This document shows positions 8,810 to 17,580 of a stretch of 64,000 nucleotides of DNA, piece after piece (positions within the stretch are counted from its first letter, which is position 1; every line of letters begins with the position of its first letter). A program made the translations under genes and the position numbers. Under the pieces are notes generated by a model. That model was not told the origin of the DNA. It saw only the letters and a list, made by a program, of their open reading frames with translations, and made no database searches. The DNA comes from Methylocystis hirsuta (GTDB taxonomy: Bacteria > Pseudomonadota > Alphaproteobacteria > Rhizobiales > Beijerinckiaceae): assembly GCF_003722355.1 (NCBI RefSeq), contig NZ_QWDD01000001.1, positions 2,781,001 through 2,845,000 on the forward strand. The letters run 5' to 3'.

Positions 8810-9319
8810 ATGAGCGCCATGATGAAGACCGCCCCGCAGGCTCGCGAGGATCGCGCCAGCGAGATCCGACCGGTTTATCTCGAAGCGCTCACGCTCGTCG
8901 AACGCCTTCACCGCCGTCTGCTCGACGTCATCAAGGACGAATTCGACCGCCGGGATCTTGGCGACGTCAATTCCGTGCAGGCGCTGCTGCTTTACAACAT
9001 CGGCGACAAGGAGTTGACCGCAAGCGAATTGCGCACGCGCGGCTATTACCTCGGCTCCAATGTTTCATACAACGTCAAGAAGCTCGTCGAGATGGGCTAT
9101 ATGCATCATGCGCGCTCGCGCCTTGATCGCCGTTCGGTGCGCATCAGCCTGACTCCGAAGGGCAAGCAAATTCACGATATCGTTGCGCAGCTTTATGAGA
9201 AGCACGCGCTGACGGTCGAGCAGATCGGCGGCGTCACCTGCGACGAATTTCGCACCCTCAATACGTCGCTTTCACGGCTGGAGCGCTTCTGGACCGATCA
9301 GGTCCGCTATCGCCTCTGA
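8810..9319 (+). CDS. ldtR: MarR-family transcriptional regulator, LdtR type
   Basis: This encodes 169 residues. It carries a winged helix-turn-helix with ELRTRGYYLGSNVSYNVKKL as the recognition region and the wing ARSRLDRRSVRISLTPKG. The pattern is that of LdtR, a MarR regulator of cell-wall L,D-transpeptidase and stress genes in Rhizobiales. The start is uncertain: ATG at 8810 has GGAGAAG at a good distance, while ATGs at 8777 and 8798 and a TTG at 8750 are also in frame. The target transpeptidase gene is not nearby. Confidence 0.75.
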   Translation: MSAMMKTAPQAREDRASEIRPVYLEALTLVERLHRRLLDVIKDEFDRRDLGDVNSVQALLLYNIGDKELTASELRTRGYYLGSNVSYNVKKLVEMGYMHHARSRLDRRSVRISLTPKGKQIHDIVAQLYEKHALTVEQIGGVTCDEFRTLNTSLSRLERFWTDQVRYRL

Positions 9320-9420
9320 CGCGATCTCGCTTTCTGCTCGTCTCTCAACTGTTGTCTCGTCTACCGCCGGCAAGCGCCTCACAGCCGCTTCGCCGGCGTT
9401 TTTCGTGCGTCCCCGCGCTT

Positions 9421-9531
9421 AGAGCCGGTTCCGAAAAAGTTGACGGACTTTTTCGATGAGAACCTGCTCAACATTTTGATTTTGAGCGATTCCTTCCCGA
9501 TCACGTGATCCATGTGATCGGGAAGCGCTCT
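9421..9531. repeat. Palindromic intergenic repeat element (about 110 bp)
   Basis: The ends are imperfect inverted copies (AGAGCCGGTTCC against GGAAGCGCTCT). Inside are a hairpin with 8-bp arms (GAAAAAGT at 9433-9440 and its complement at 9447-9454) and a perfect 12-bp pair, CTTCCCGATCAC at 9493-9504 and its complement at 9514-9525. The layout resembles REP/BIME-like elements scattered through Hyphomicrobiales genomes. No coding content is seen. Confidence 0.65.
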
Positions 9532-9591
9532 AGCGCAAGCCGCCGCTCAGTCCTATCTTACCGGCTGTTAACCACGATCGCAGGAGCTCAA

Positions 9592-10704
9592 ATGCGATGG
9601 TCCCTCACGATCGGCTCCTTCATGGGAACCGCCGTGCGCATTCACGTCACGTTCCTGCTGCTCTTGGGCTGGATCGGCTTTGCGGCCTACCAGCGCGGCG
9701 GCGCCGTCGCGGCGCGCGACAGCATCCTGTTCATCGTCGCGATCTTTATCTGCGTCGTGTTGCACGAGTTCGGCCACATATTGACGGCGCGGCGCTATGG
9801 CATTGTCTCGCCGGTGATCACGCTGCTGCCGATCGGCGGCGTGGCCGACATGGAAAAAATGCCCGATAAGCCCGGCCAGGAACTGCTGATCGCGCTAGCC
9901 GGTCCGGCGGTCAATCTCGTCATTGCTGCTTTGCTGTTCCTGTTTCTTGGCGCGGTCGATTTGTCCGACGCGATCCAGATCGGCGATCCTTCCGTCAATC
10001 TTCTGAAACGTCTGGCGGCGGTGAATATCTTTCTTGCGGCGTTCAACTTGATCCCGGCCTTTCCGATGGACGGCGGGCGTGTGCTTCGGGCAGCCCTGTC
10101 GATCTGGATCGGCAAGGACCGCGCGACGCGCATTGCCGCCCAAATCGGTCAGGGCTTCGCTTTTCTCCTGGGTTTTCTCGGGCTGTTCGGGAATCCGCTG
10201 CTGCTGTTCATCGCGATTTTCGTCTATATCGCGGCTGCGGGCGAAGCGCAGATGACGTCGATGTCCGAGGCGGCGCGTGGCCTGAAGGCCGCCGACGCTA
10301 TGGAGACGCGCATCGCCGTGATCGAGCGCAGCGCAAGCGTGCGCGAAGCGGTGGATATTCTTTTGGCCACGTCTCAGGATGAATTCCCAGTCGTGGACGG
10401 CTCGCGCCGGCTCAGCGGCTTCCTGTCCCGCGCCAATATCATCGAAGCCTTGCGGGCTTCCGAGCCCGACGCGCCGATCGCGCCATTCGCTCGCCAGGAG
10501 CCGGAGACGATCGATGGTCGAGAGAGCATCGACGCCGTCCTGCCTAAGCTTACCGGGGGAGAGACTGTCGGCGTAACCGACGAGGAGGGGCGGTTCTTGG
10601 GTCTCCTGACTCGCCAGTCGCTGGCCGAGATCATGATGATCAAAGACGTTCGGCCGGACTGGCGCTTCTCCCCGCGAGACGACAGCCGTCCGACGGTTGC
10701 TTAA
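9592..10704 (+). CDS. Site-2 protease family (M50) membrane protease with CBS pair
   Basis: This encodes 370 residues. The zinc motif HEFGH lies in the second or third membrane helix and the second active-site motif is NLIPAFPMDGGR, both diagnostic of S2P/M50 intramembrane metalloproteases. Six or so helices are followed by two CBS domains from about 225 to 345 (DEFPVVDGSRRLSGFLSR and GVTDEEGRFLGLLTRQS), which usually sense adenine nucleotides. This is the Rip-like, SpoIVFB-type subgroup. The start ATG has AGGAG upstream. It is placed between ldtR and trpG. Confidence 0.9.
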   Translation: MRWSLTIGSFMGTAVRIHVTFLLLLGWIGFAAYQRGGAVAARDSILFIVAIFICVVLHEFGHILTARRYGIVSPVITLLPIGGVADMEKMPDKPGQELLIALAGPAVNLVIAALLFLFLGAVDLSDAIQIGDPSVNLLKRLAAVNIFLAAFNLIPAFPMDGGRVLRAALSIWIGKDRATRIAAQIGQGFAFLLGFLGLFGNPLLLFIAIFVYIAAAGEAQMTSMSEAARGLKAADAMETRIAVIERSASVREAVDILLATSQDEFPVVDGSRRLSGFLSRANIIEALRASEPDAPIAPFARQEPETIDGRESIDAVLPKLTGGETVGVTDEEGRFLGLLTRQSLAEIMMIKDVRPDWRFSPRDDSRPTVA

Positions 10705-10773
10705 GCTCGCCGCCCGGCCTATTGCACTCTCAAAACCGGTCAAACCCGCGCCAGGAGGCTGGACAGCAGCCCA

Positions 10774-11388
10774 ATGTCCAACGTCACGCTTATCGACAAC
10801 TACGACAGCTTCACCTTCAACTTGGTTCACTATTTTGGCCAGTTGGGCGCGAACGTCACCGTGCACCGCAACGACGCCGTTTCTGTCGCCGAAGTGCTGG
10901 CCGGCGGACCCGACGCGATCGTGCTGTCGCCGGGCCCCTGCACGCCGCATGAAGCGGGCATCTGCATGGAGCTGATCTCAGCCGCCGCCGAGACCGTGCC
11001 GATTTTCGGCGTCTGCCTCGGCCATCAGTCGATCGGCGAGGTGTTTGGCGGCGACGTCATTCGGGCGCCGCTGCCGATCCACGGCAAGATGGCCACCATC
11101 CTCCACCACGGCGACGCCGTGTTTCGCGGCATCGAAGGGCCATTCCAGGCGACGCGCTACCACTCGCTGATCGTCAGCCGCGACACCCTTCCCGACTACC
11201 TGCGGGTGACCGCCGAGACGCCGGACGGCCTCATCATGGCGCTGTCGCATAAGACGCTCCCAACGCATGGCGTGCAGTTCCATCCCGAGAGCATCACCTC
11301 GCAGCACGGCCACAAAATTTTACAAAATTTCCTCGATCTCGCTCGGGAGTGGAACGAGGGCCCCCGCCGTCGTGAGAAGGCGGCGTGA
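10774..11388 (+). CDS. trpG: Anthranilate synthase component II (glutamine amidotransferase)
   Basis: This encodes 204 residues. It is a class I amidotransferase with DNYDSFTFNL at the N-terminus, the nucleophile in GVCLGHQSIGE and the His-Glu pair in GVQFHPESI. It supplies ammonia to TrpE. It leads the trpG-trpD-trpC run. As in many bacteria it could also serve aminodeoxychorismate synthase (PabA). Start ATG; a purine-rich AGGAGG lies slightly far upstream. Confidence 0.95.
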   Translation: MSNVTLIDNYDSFTFNLVHYFGQLGANVTVHRNDAVSVAEVLAGGPDAIVLSPGPCTPHEAGICMELISAAAETVPIFGVCLGHQSIGEVFGGDVIRAPLPIHGKMATILHHGDAVFRGIEGPFQATRYHSLIVSRDTLPDYLRVTAETPDGLIMALSHKTLPTHGVQFHPESITSQHGHKILQNFLDLAREWNEGPRRREKAA

Positions 11389-11455
11389 AGACCGCTTCGA
11401 AGCTCGCCTGCCGTCCGCCGGCGGCCCTGCCCTTGCGCAACGGCGCTGAACTGCA

Positions 11456-12478
11456 GTGAGCGAGGATTTCAAATCCTACATCGCCGCGCTGGTCTCCGGC
11501 GCGCCCCTTGCCCGCGACGAGGCGAAAGCGGCGTTTTCTCTGATTTTCCGGGGCGAAGTGACGCCGGCGCAGCTTGGAGCCTTTCTCATGGGCCTGAGAC
11601 TGCGCGGCGAGACGATCGACGAGATCATCGGGGCGGCGGAGGCAATGCGCGCCGCGATGACGCCGGTCGAAGCGCCGGCCGGCGCAATCGACATCGTCGG
11701 GACCGGCGGCGACGGCGCCGGCACATACAATATTTCCACTCTTGCCGCGATCATCGCCGCAGCCGCCGGCGCGATCGTCGCCAAACATGGCGGCAAGGCG
11801 GCTTCGTCGCTGTCGGGTTCCTCCGACGTGCTCGGCGAACTCGGCGTCAAGGTCGGCATTTCGCCAGCCGCCGCCGCCGCATCGCTCCAACACGCCGGAA
11901 TCTGCTTCATGGCCGCGACGACGCACCATCCGGCCATGCGCCACGCCGCGCCGGTGAGAAGCGAGCTGGGCGTGCGCACGATTTTCAATTTGCTTGGTCC
12001 TCTGTGTAACCCCGCGCGTGTCGAGAGGCAGACGATCGGGGTCTTCTCCCGCGACTGGCTCGAACCTTTGGCCCGCGCGCTTCGCGAGCTCGGCGCGAAG
12101 CGCGTCTGGCTGCTGCATGGCGTCGACGGACTGGATGAGGCGACGACGACGGGCGTAACCCATGTGGTTGCGCTCGAAGACGGCGAAATCCGCAGCTTTG
12201 ACCTCTCGCCAGAGGAGGCCGGATTGCCCCGCGCGACGATTCAGGCGCTTGTCGGCGGCGACGCGGCGCATAACGCAAGAGCCCTGCGCGCCGTTCTGGA
12301 GGGCGCGAAGAACGCCTACCGCGACGTCGCCGTCCTCAACGCCGGCGTGGCGCTGGTCGTCGCCGGGCGCGCCGCAAATGTGCGCGAAGGCGCGGCGCTC
12401 GCTGAGACGGCGCTCGATTCCGGCGCGGCGCGGGATAAGCTCGACGCGCTGATCCGCTGCTCCCATCGAGACGCCTGA
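11456..12478 (+). CDS. trpD: Anthranilate phosphoribosyltransferase
   Basis: This encodes 340 residues. It has the glycine-rich PRPP-binding motif DIVGTGGDGAGTYNIST and the KHGGKAASSLSGSSDVLE-like loop, here KHGG followed by SSLSGSSDVLGELG. It transfers phosphoribose to anthranilate. It starts at GTG 67 bases after trpG and is separated from trpC by about 120 bases without any recognisable feature. Length is normal for the family. Confidence 0.95.
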   Translation: MSEDFKSYIAALVSGAPLARDEAKAAFSLIFRGEVTPAQLGAFLMGLRLRGETIDEIIGAAEAMRAAMTPVEAPAGAIDIVGTGGDGAGTYNISTLAAIIAAAAGAIVAKHGGKAASSLSGSSDVLGELGVKVGISPAAAAASLQHAGICFMAATTHHPAMRHAAPVRSELGVRTIFNLLGPLCNPARVERQTIGVFSRDWLEPLARALRELGAKRVWLLHGVDGLDEATTTGVTHVVALEDGEIRSFDLSPEEAGLPRATIQALVGGDAAHNARALRAVLEGAKNAYRDVAVLNAGVALVVAGRAANVREGAALAETALDSGAARDKLDALIRCSHRDA

Positions 12479-12601
12479 TCGCCCTTCGCCTTTCGATCGG
12501 GATAGGATTGCGCCCGTTTATCGGCTATTCATGAGCAGCCGGCAGTCGGCGGAACGAATTCGAGCGATGGCGGTCGCGGCCCGCCCGCCGTAGGCGAGAA
12601 G

Positions 12602-13441
12602 ATGACCGACATCCTAAGAAAGATCGAAGCTTATAAGCGTACCGAGATTTCCGAGGCCAAGGTGCGCATGCCCTTCGCGACGCTCGAGCGCAACGTGCGC
12701 GATCATGATCCGCCGCGCGGCTTTGTCCATGCGATCGAGCAGAAACTGAACGAGCGTCGTATCGCGCTCATCGCCGAGATCAAGAAGGCGAGCCCATCCA
12801 AGGGAATCATTCGCCCAGACTTCGATCCGCCGAAATTGGCGCGCGCCTATGAAGCCGCCGGCGCGGCCTGTCTTTCAGTGCTGACCGACACGCCCTCGTT
12901 CAAGGGCAGGCTCGAAGATCTCGAAGCCGCGCGAAAGGCGACTCATCTGCCGGCGCTGCGCAAGGATTTCATGTTCGATCCCTATCAGGTCTATGAGGCG
13001 CGCGCTTACGGCGCCGATTGCATCCTCATCATCATGGCCGCCGTCGACGACGACGAAGCGAAGGCGCTGAACACGGCCGCGCATGATCTTCGCATGGATG
13101 TGCTCGTCGAAGTGCATGACGAGCTGGAGCTCGATCGCGCCTTGGCGTTGGAGACGCGTCTGATCGGCGTGAACAATCGAGATCTGCGCGACTTCAAAGT
13201 GTCGCTCGAAGTCAGCGAGAGGCTCGCCGAGAAGATTCCGCGCGACAAGATCATTGTCGCCGAAAGCGGCATCACGATGCATGACGATTGCGTGCGCCTG
13301 GAAAAATCGCACATCTTCACCTTTCTCGTCGGCGAAAGCCTGATGCGCAAACATGACGTCGAAGCGGCCGCGCGCGAACTCTTGCAAGGCTCGACGGCCA
13401 ATCAAAATTCGGGCGCGCACAATTCCCCCGCCGGCGCGTGA
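12602..13441 (+). CDS. trpC: Indole-3-glycerol phosphate synthase
   Basis: This encodes 279 residues. It is a TIM barrel with the catalytic lysine in [13 protein letters not shown], followed by [17 protein letters not shown] and [12 protein letters not shown] and the phosphate-binding AESGI. It closes the indole ring in tryptophan synthesis. The C-terminus is extended by about 15 polar residues ([13 protein letters not shown]) beyond the usual end. It is followed one base later by moaC, so the two are probably co-transcribed. Confidence 0.95.
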   Translation: MTDILRKIEAYKRTEISEAKVRMPFATLERNVRDHDPPRGFVHAIEQKLNERRIALIAEIKKASPSKGIIRPDFDPPKLARAYEAAGAACLSVLTDTPSFKGRLEDLEAARKATHLPALRKDFMFDPYQVYEARAYGADCILIIMAAVDDDEAKALNTAAHDLRMDVLVEVHDELELDRALALETRLIGVNNRDLRDFKVSLEVSERLAEKIPRDKIIVAESGITMHDDCVRLEKSHIFTFLVGESLMRKHDVEAAARELLQGSTANQNSGAHNSPAGA

Positions 13442-13442
13442 C

Positions 13443-13922
13443 ATGAGCGCGCTGACTCACATCGGCGCGACGGGCGAAGCGCATATGGTCGACGTGTCGG
13501 CGAAGGCCGAGACGTCTCGCGTGGCGCTTGCCCGCGGCCATGTGGCGATGGCGCGCGAAACTCTGCGTCTCGCGGTCGAAGGTCAGGCCAAGAAAGGCGA
13601 CGTTTTCGGCGTCGCCCGCGTTGCAGGAATCATGGCGGCCAAGAAGACGAGCGAGCTCATCCCGCTTTGCCATCCTCTTCCCTTGTCGAGCGTCTCGGTC
13701 GAGATCACGGCCGATGACGCGCTGCCCGGCCTGCGCGTGCTGGCCGAAGCGTCTGTCGCCGGCAAGACCGGCGTCGAGATGGAGGCGCTGACGGCCGTTT
13801 CGGTCGCCTGTCTGACCATCTACGACATGCTGAAGGCGGCGGATCGCGGCATGCGCATCGAAGGCGTCGAACTCGTCGAAAAGCGGGGCGGCAAGTCCGG
13901 CGACTGGCGACGCGGCGAATAA
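13443..13922 (+). CDS. moaC: Cyclic pyranopterin monophosphate synthase
   Basis: This encodes 159 residues. It has the paired lysines in [16 protein letters not shown], the LCHPLPL metal-site-like motif, and the signature [21 protein letters not shown]. MoaC forms cPMP in the first stage of molybdenum cofactor synthesis. The trpC-moaC-moeA order is common in alphaproteobacteria. It starts one base after the trpC stop. Confidence 0.95.
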   Translation: MSALTHIGATGEAHMVDVSAKAETSRVALARGHVAMARETLRLAVEGQAKKGDVFGVARVAGIMAAKKTSELIPLCHPLPLSSVSVEITADDALPGLRVLAEASVAGKTGVEMEALTAVSVACLTIYDMLKAADRGMRIEGVELVEKRGGKSGDWRRGE

Positions 13923-13928
13923 TTCGAC

Positions 13929-14057
13929 TTGGGCGGCGCCATCGCTTATCCCAGCGTCGACATTGGCGTGGCGCTTGCGACGGTGATCGTACTGGCCGCG
14001 CTCGCGGCCGAGAGCCTCTGCGCTTTCATTTACCGCCGCGTCGCGAACCGGGGATAG
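13929..14057 (+). CDS. Possible 42-residue single-helix membrane protein
   Basis: A TTG-started frame fills the gap between moaC and moeA exactly. It encodes a 42-residue peptide with one hydrophobic helix (GVALATVIVLAALAAE) and a basic end (YRRVANRG), the positive-inside arrangement. It has no clear ribosome site and might depend on coupling to moaC. No family is recognised. Evidence is limited to the open frame, the helix and the exact fit between its neighbours. Confidence 0.35.
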   Translation: MGGAIAYPSVDIGVALATVIVLAALAAESLCAFIYRRVANRG

Positions 14058-14065
14058 ATTTTCGC

Positions 14066-15268
14066 GTGGATAAGCTTCTTTCCGTTCCCGACGCCCTTGC
14101 GCGGGTGCTCGCTGGGACTTCACGCCTTGGCGAAGAATCGACGCCGCTGGCGCGGGCGCGCGGCCGCACGCTCGCCGCCGACCTTGTCGCCCGCCGCAGC
14201 CAGCCGCCCGTCGCCGTCTCGGCCATGGACGGCTTTGCGCTGCGCGCCGCTGACCTCGCCGCCGGGCCGCTGCGCGTCGTCGGCGAAAGCGCCGCAGGCC
14301 ACAGCTATGGAGCGGCGCTCAAGCCGGGCGAAGCCATCCGCATCTTCACCGGCGCGCCAGTTCCCGAGGGAGCGGATGCGATATTGCTTCAAGAAGACGC
14401 TATCGTCGCCGACGGCGCGTTGACGGCAGGCGCCCCACCCGGCCCGCATATTCGCGGAGCTGGCCTCGACTTTCACGAAGGCGCGGTGGCGCTCTTCGCG
14501 GGCGTGCGCCTTGGCCCCGCAGAACTTGCGCTCGCCGCCGCGATGAACCACGCTGCAGTTCCTGTCGCGCGGCGCCCGCGCGTGGCGATCATCGCTTCGG
14601 GCGACGAACTCGTGCCGCCGGGCGCCGAGCCCGGCCCCTCGCAGATCATCTCCTGCAACAATCTGGCGGTCGCCGCCATCGCCGAAGACGCCGGCGCCGA
14701 AGTGATCGATCTCGGCATCTTCCGCGACGATCTCGCGGCACTCGAACGCGGCATTGGCCTTGCGCGCGAGGCGCGCGCCGACGTTCTGGTGACGCTCGGC
14801 GGCGCGTCGGTCGGAGACCGCGATCTGCTGCGCCCTGCCCTGGCTCGACAGGGCATGTCGCTCGACTTCTGGAAAATCGCGATGCGGCCGGGAAAGCCCC
14901 TGATCCATGGCGCGCTGGGCGACGCGCGCATCCTCGGCCTGCCCGGCAATCCGGTCGCGTCCTTCGTCTGCGCGCTGGTGTTCCTCGCGCCGCTCCTGCG
15001 CGCATTGCAGGGCGATCCAGACGCCGGCGCCGAGCGAACCGAGACGGCGATCGCAGGAAGCGCCCTCCCCGCCAACAAGGGGCGGCGCGACTATATGCGC
15101 GCGCGGCTCGCCCTGGACGAAAATGGCAACGTCGTCGCAACGCCACAACCGCTGCAGGATTCTTCGCTGCTCACCGAGCTGGCGCAATCGCAAGCGCTGC
15201 TGATCCGCGAGCCAGGCGCGCCGCCCCTGGCGAGCGGCGACCCGTGCCGCATCCTTCGGCTGCCATGA
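14066..15268 (+). CDS. moeA: Molybdopterin molybdotransferase
   Basis: This encodes 400 residues. Domain markers in order are SAMDGFALRAAD, RIFTGAPVPEGADAI, the central MoaB/Mog-fold domain with IIASGDELV and VTLGGASVGDRD, then RPGKPLIHG and LPGNPVASFV. MoeA inserts molybdate into adenylylated molybdopterin. It starts at GTG nine bases after the small membrane ORF and follows moaC in the same operon. The length is normal for the single-domain gephyrin-like form. Confidence 0.95.
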   Translation: MDKLLSVPDALARVLAGTSRLGEESTPLARARGRTLAADLVARRSQPPVAVSAMDGFALRAADLAAGPLRVVGESAAGHSYGAALKPGEAIRIFTGAPVPEGADAILLQEDAIVADGALTAGAPPGPHIRGAGLDFHEGAVALFAGVRLGPAELALAAAMNHAAVPVARRPRVAIIASGDELVPPGAEPGPSQIISCNNLAVAAIAEDAGAEVIDLGIFRDDLAALERGIGLAREARADVLVTLGGASVGDRDLLRPALARQGMSLDFWKIAMRPGKPLIHGALGDARILGLPGNPVASFVCALVFLAPLLRALQGDPDAGAERTETAIAGSALPANKGRRDYMRARLALDENGNVVATPQPLQDSSLLTELAQSQALLIREPGAPPLASGDPCRILRLP

Positions 15269-15354
15269 TCGATGCCGCGCATCCGTGACTTTGGCGCCGC
15301 AACATGGCAAAGGAAACGCGCGCGCTGGTCAGCGCGCCACGAAAGCAGGCCCGC

Positions 15355-16053
15355 ATGTCGATCATCGATTCCGTCCGTAAGTCGCTCGTCCCGATCCATC
15401 CGGAAGGCTACGTCTTCATCGCTGGTTTCGCCGCTGTCTCCTTCCTGCTTGACTGGCTGTCGCCGACGCTCGGCTGGATGGGTTTCATCGCCACCGCCTG
15501 GTGCGCCTATTTCTTCCGCAATCCGCCGCGGGTGACGCCGCTGCGGGACGGGCTCGTCATCTCGCCCGCGGACGGCGTCGTCAGCGCGGTTGGCTTCTTT
15601 CTGCCGCCGGCCGAACTCGGGCTCGGGGCCGAGCCGATGCAGCGCATCTCCGTGTTCATGAGCGTCTTCGACGTGCATGTGAACCGTGCGCCGATCACCG
15701 GCCGCATTTCGAGAATTGCTTATAAGCCGGGCCTGTTCCTGAACGCCGACCTCGACAAGGCCAGCGAAGACAATGAACGCAGCGGCATGGTCATCGAAGC
15801 GCCGTCGGGGCGCTTTGGGGTGGTGCAGATCGCAGGTCTCGTCGCGCGGCGCATCGTCGGATTCGTCAAGGAAGGCGAGCAGATCGGCGTCGGCGACCGT
15901 TTTGGCCTCATTCGTTTCGGGTCGCGCGTCGACGTCTATATGCCGTCATCGGCACGGCCCATGGTGGCTATCGGGTCCCGGGCCATCGCCGGCGAGACCA
16001 TACTCGCCGACATGACCGCCGGCGTCGCCGCGCTGACATTCAAGGCGGGTTGA
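15355..16053 (+). CDS. psd: Phosphatidylserine decarboxylase proenzyme (short form)
   Basis: This encodes 232 residues from the ATG at 15355, which gives the usual family start ([19 protein letters not shown]); an in-frame ATG at 15304 would add 17 residues. A membrane hairpin at about 20-45 is followed by [28 protein letters not shown] and the self-cleavage site in [10 protein letters not shown], where the serine becomes the pyruvoyl group. It makes phosphatidylethanolamine. It lies seven bases before pssA, which makes its substrate. Confidence 0.92.
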   Translation: MSIIDSVRKSLVPIHPEGYVFIAGFAAVSFLLDWLSPTLGWMGFIATAWCAYFFRNPPRVTPLRDGLVISPADGVVSAVGFFLPPAELGLGAEPMQRISVFMSVFDVHVNRAPITGRISRIAYKPGLFLNADLDKASEDNERSGMVIEAPSGRFGVVQIAGLVARRIVGFVKEGEQIGVGDRFGLIRFGSRVDVYMPSSARPMVAIGSRAIAGETILADMTAGVAALTFKAG

Positions 16054-16060
16054 ACAAGCC

Positions 16061-16903
16061 ATGGCCGATCCGTTCTTCTCCGGGCGTGATTCGCAAGAGG
16101 GCGTGCTGACGCCCTCCGAACAGCGTCGGCTGCGATTTCGCAACATTCCGCTGCGCATCGTTCTTCCCAATCTCGTGACGCTGCTGGCCCTATGTATGGG
16201 GCTGACGGCGATCCGCTATGGAATCGAAGGACGATTTGAGACGGCCGTGACGGCGGTGATGGCCGCGGCGGTGCTCGACGGGCTGGACGGCCGCCTGGCG
16301 CGCGCCATTAAGGGCACGTCGCGCTTCGGGGCGGAGCTCGACTCGCTTTCGGATTTCGTCGATTTCGGCGTCGCGCCTGGCCTGCTGCTGTATCTGTGGG
16401 CGCTGCACGAGATCAAAGGCCTCGGCTGGTTCGCCGTGCTCGTCTTCGCCATCGCCGGCGCACTACGGCTCGCCCGCTTCAATGTGACGATGGACGATCC
16501 GACGAAGCCCGCCTGGCACGCCGAATTCTTTGTCGGCATGCCGGCGCCCGCCGGCGCCGTGACGGTGTTGCTGCCGCTCTATCTGCATTTCTCCGTCTTG
16601 GAGCTGCCGGCGTCCAAGGCGATGACGCCGTTTTACATCGTCTATGTGCTCGGCATCGCCTTCCTGATGGCGAGCCGCATTCCGCATTTCTCAGGCAAGC
16701 GCATCGGGCGCATACCGCGCGACCTCGTGATTCCGGTGCTTTTCGGCGTGGGCGTGACGGCGCTGCTGCTGGCGATCTACCCCATGGAGCTGCTCGCCGT
16801 GCTCAGCGTCGCGTTTCTGGCGGCCATTCCGCTCAGCGTGAGGCGCTATAACAAGCTCGCGAAAGCGGAGGCGGAAAAAGCGGCGGCGCCGAAAGAGGCG
16901 TAA
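16061..16903 (+). CDS. pssA: CDP-diacylglycerol--serine O-phosphatidyltransferase
   Basis: This encodes 280 residues, an integral membrane enzyme of the CDP-alcohol phosphatidyltransferase family. The active-site motif is readable as DGLDGRLARAIKGTSRFGAE followed by LDSLSDFVDFGVAP, matching D-G-x2-A-R-x8-G-x3-D-x3-D. About seven further hydrophobic helices follow. Together with psd it makes phosphatidylserine and then phosphatidylethanolamine. Confidence 0.95.
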   Translation: MADPFFSGRDSQEGVLTPSEQRRLRFRNIPLRIVLPNLVTLLALCMGLTAIRYGIEGRFETAVTAVMAAAVLDGLDGRLARAIKGTSRFGAELDSLSDFVDFGVAPGLLLYLWALHEIKGLGWFAVLVFAIAGALRLARFNVTMDDPTKPAWHAEFFVGMPAPAGAVTVLLPLYLHFSVLELPASKAMTPFYIVYVLGIAFLMASRIPHFSGKRIGRIPRDLVIPVLFGVGVTALLLAIYPMELLAVLSVAFLAAIPLSVRRYNKLAKAEAEKAAAPKEA

Positions 16904-16918
16904 CGGGTTTGGTAGCGG

Positions 16919-17299
16919 CTATGATTTGCTTTTCGCGACATAGAGGACGCCCTGCAAGGTTCTGAAGTGCGCGTCGCATGTCAGAACGTCTGCGCCATGT
17001 TCCAGCGCTGTGGCATAGACGATGGCGTCAGCGGTGGCCAGATGGTGCTTGGCGCATAGCTCCGCAGCCGTGAGAGCGATTTTAGTGTCAAGCGCCGCCA
17101 CTACACAAAGTTCGGTGAAAGCAATCACCTCGTCCGCCCGATCTTCACTTACTTCGCGGCTCATCCATTTGAAGAGTTCAAGCTGCACGATTGTCGGAAC
17201 AAGCCAGTCATCACGGGAGGGAATGGCCGGTGACAACGCCTTTCCCGTGGGTGACCCGATCAGCCATTCAATCCACGCAGAAGTATCGACGAGACGCAT
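16919..17299 (-). CDS. vapC: VapC-type PIN-domain ribonuclease toxin
   Basis: This encodes 126 residues. The PIN acidic residues are visible in RLVDTSAWIEWL, QLELFKW, ATADAIVYATA and TCDAHFRTL. VapC toxins cleave RNA and are held by a cognate antitoxin. ATG at 17299 overlaps the antitoxin stop (TGATG), which implies translational coupling; the TTG one codon upstream is also possible. The pair sits after pssA in convergent orientation. Confidence 0.85.
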   Translation of the reverse strand: MRLVDTSAWIEWLIGSPTGKALSPAIPSRDDWLVPTIVQLELFKWMSREVSEDRADEVIAFTELCVVAALDTKIALTAAELCAKHHLATADAIVYATALEHGADVLTCDAHFRTLQGVLYVAKSKS

Positions 17300-17511
17300 C
17301 AAAAGCGGTCTGTGCGGTCGCGGTAGTTTTCTGGATTTGCGCCCTTCGCGATCCCGGCCAGTTGATCGCGCTCAGGCACGGGAACGAGCAGCACGCCAGA
17401 TCCTTTGGGGATGAACGCAAACTCCTGGCCGGCCTTCCATTTGCGCGCTTCGCGAACGGCCTTTGGGATCGAGATCTGAAATTTTGCGGAAAGTGTAGCG
17501 GTGTCTGACAT
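17299..17511 (-). CDS. vapB: AbrB/SpoVT-fold antitoxin
   Basis: This encodes 70 residues. The first half is a swapped-hairpin DNA-binding domain, with SAKFQISIPKAVREA and EFAFIPKGSGVLLVPV. The C-terminal part, rich in Asp and Arg, would wrap its toxin. The family binds its own promoter together with the toxin. It is the first gene of the pair. The AT-rich stretch at 17512-17575 is the likely promoter. Confidence 0.85.
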   Translation of the reverse strand: MSDTATLSAKFQISIPKAVREARKWKAGQEFAFIPKGSGVLLVPVPERDQLAGIAKGANPENYRDRTDRF

Positions 17512-17580
17512 TTTTCATACGCCAAGCTTATCGATCATCGACTCGTAAGAAAGTAGTCATAAGACCGGAAAATGGCAAGC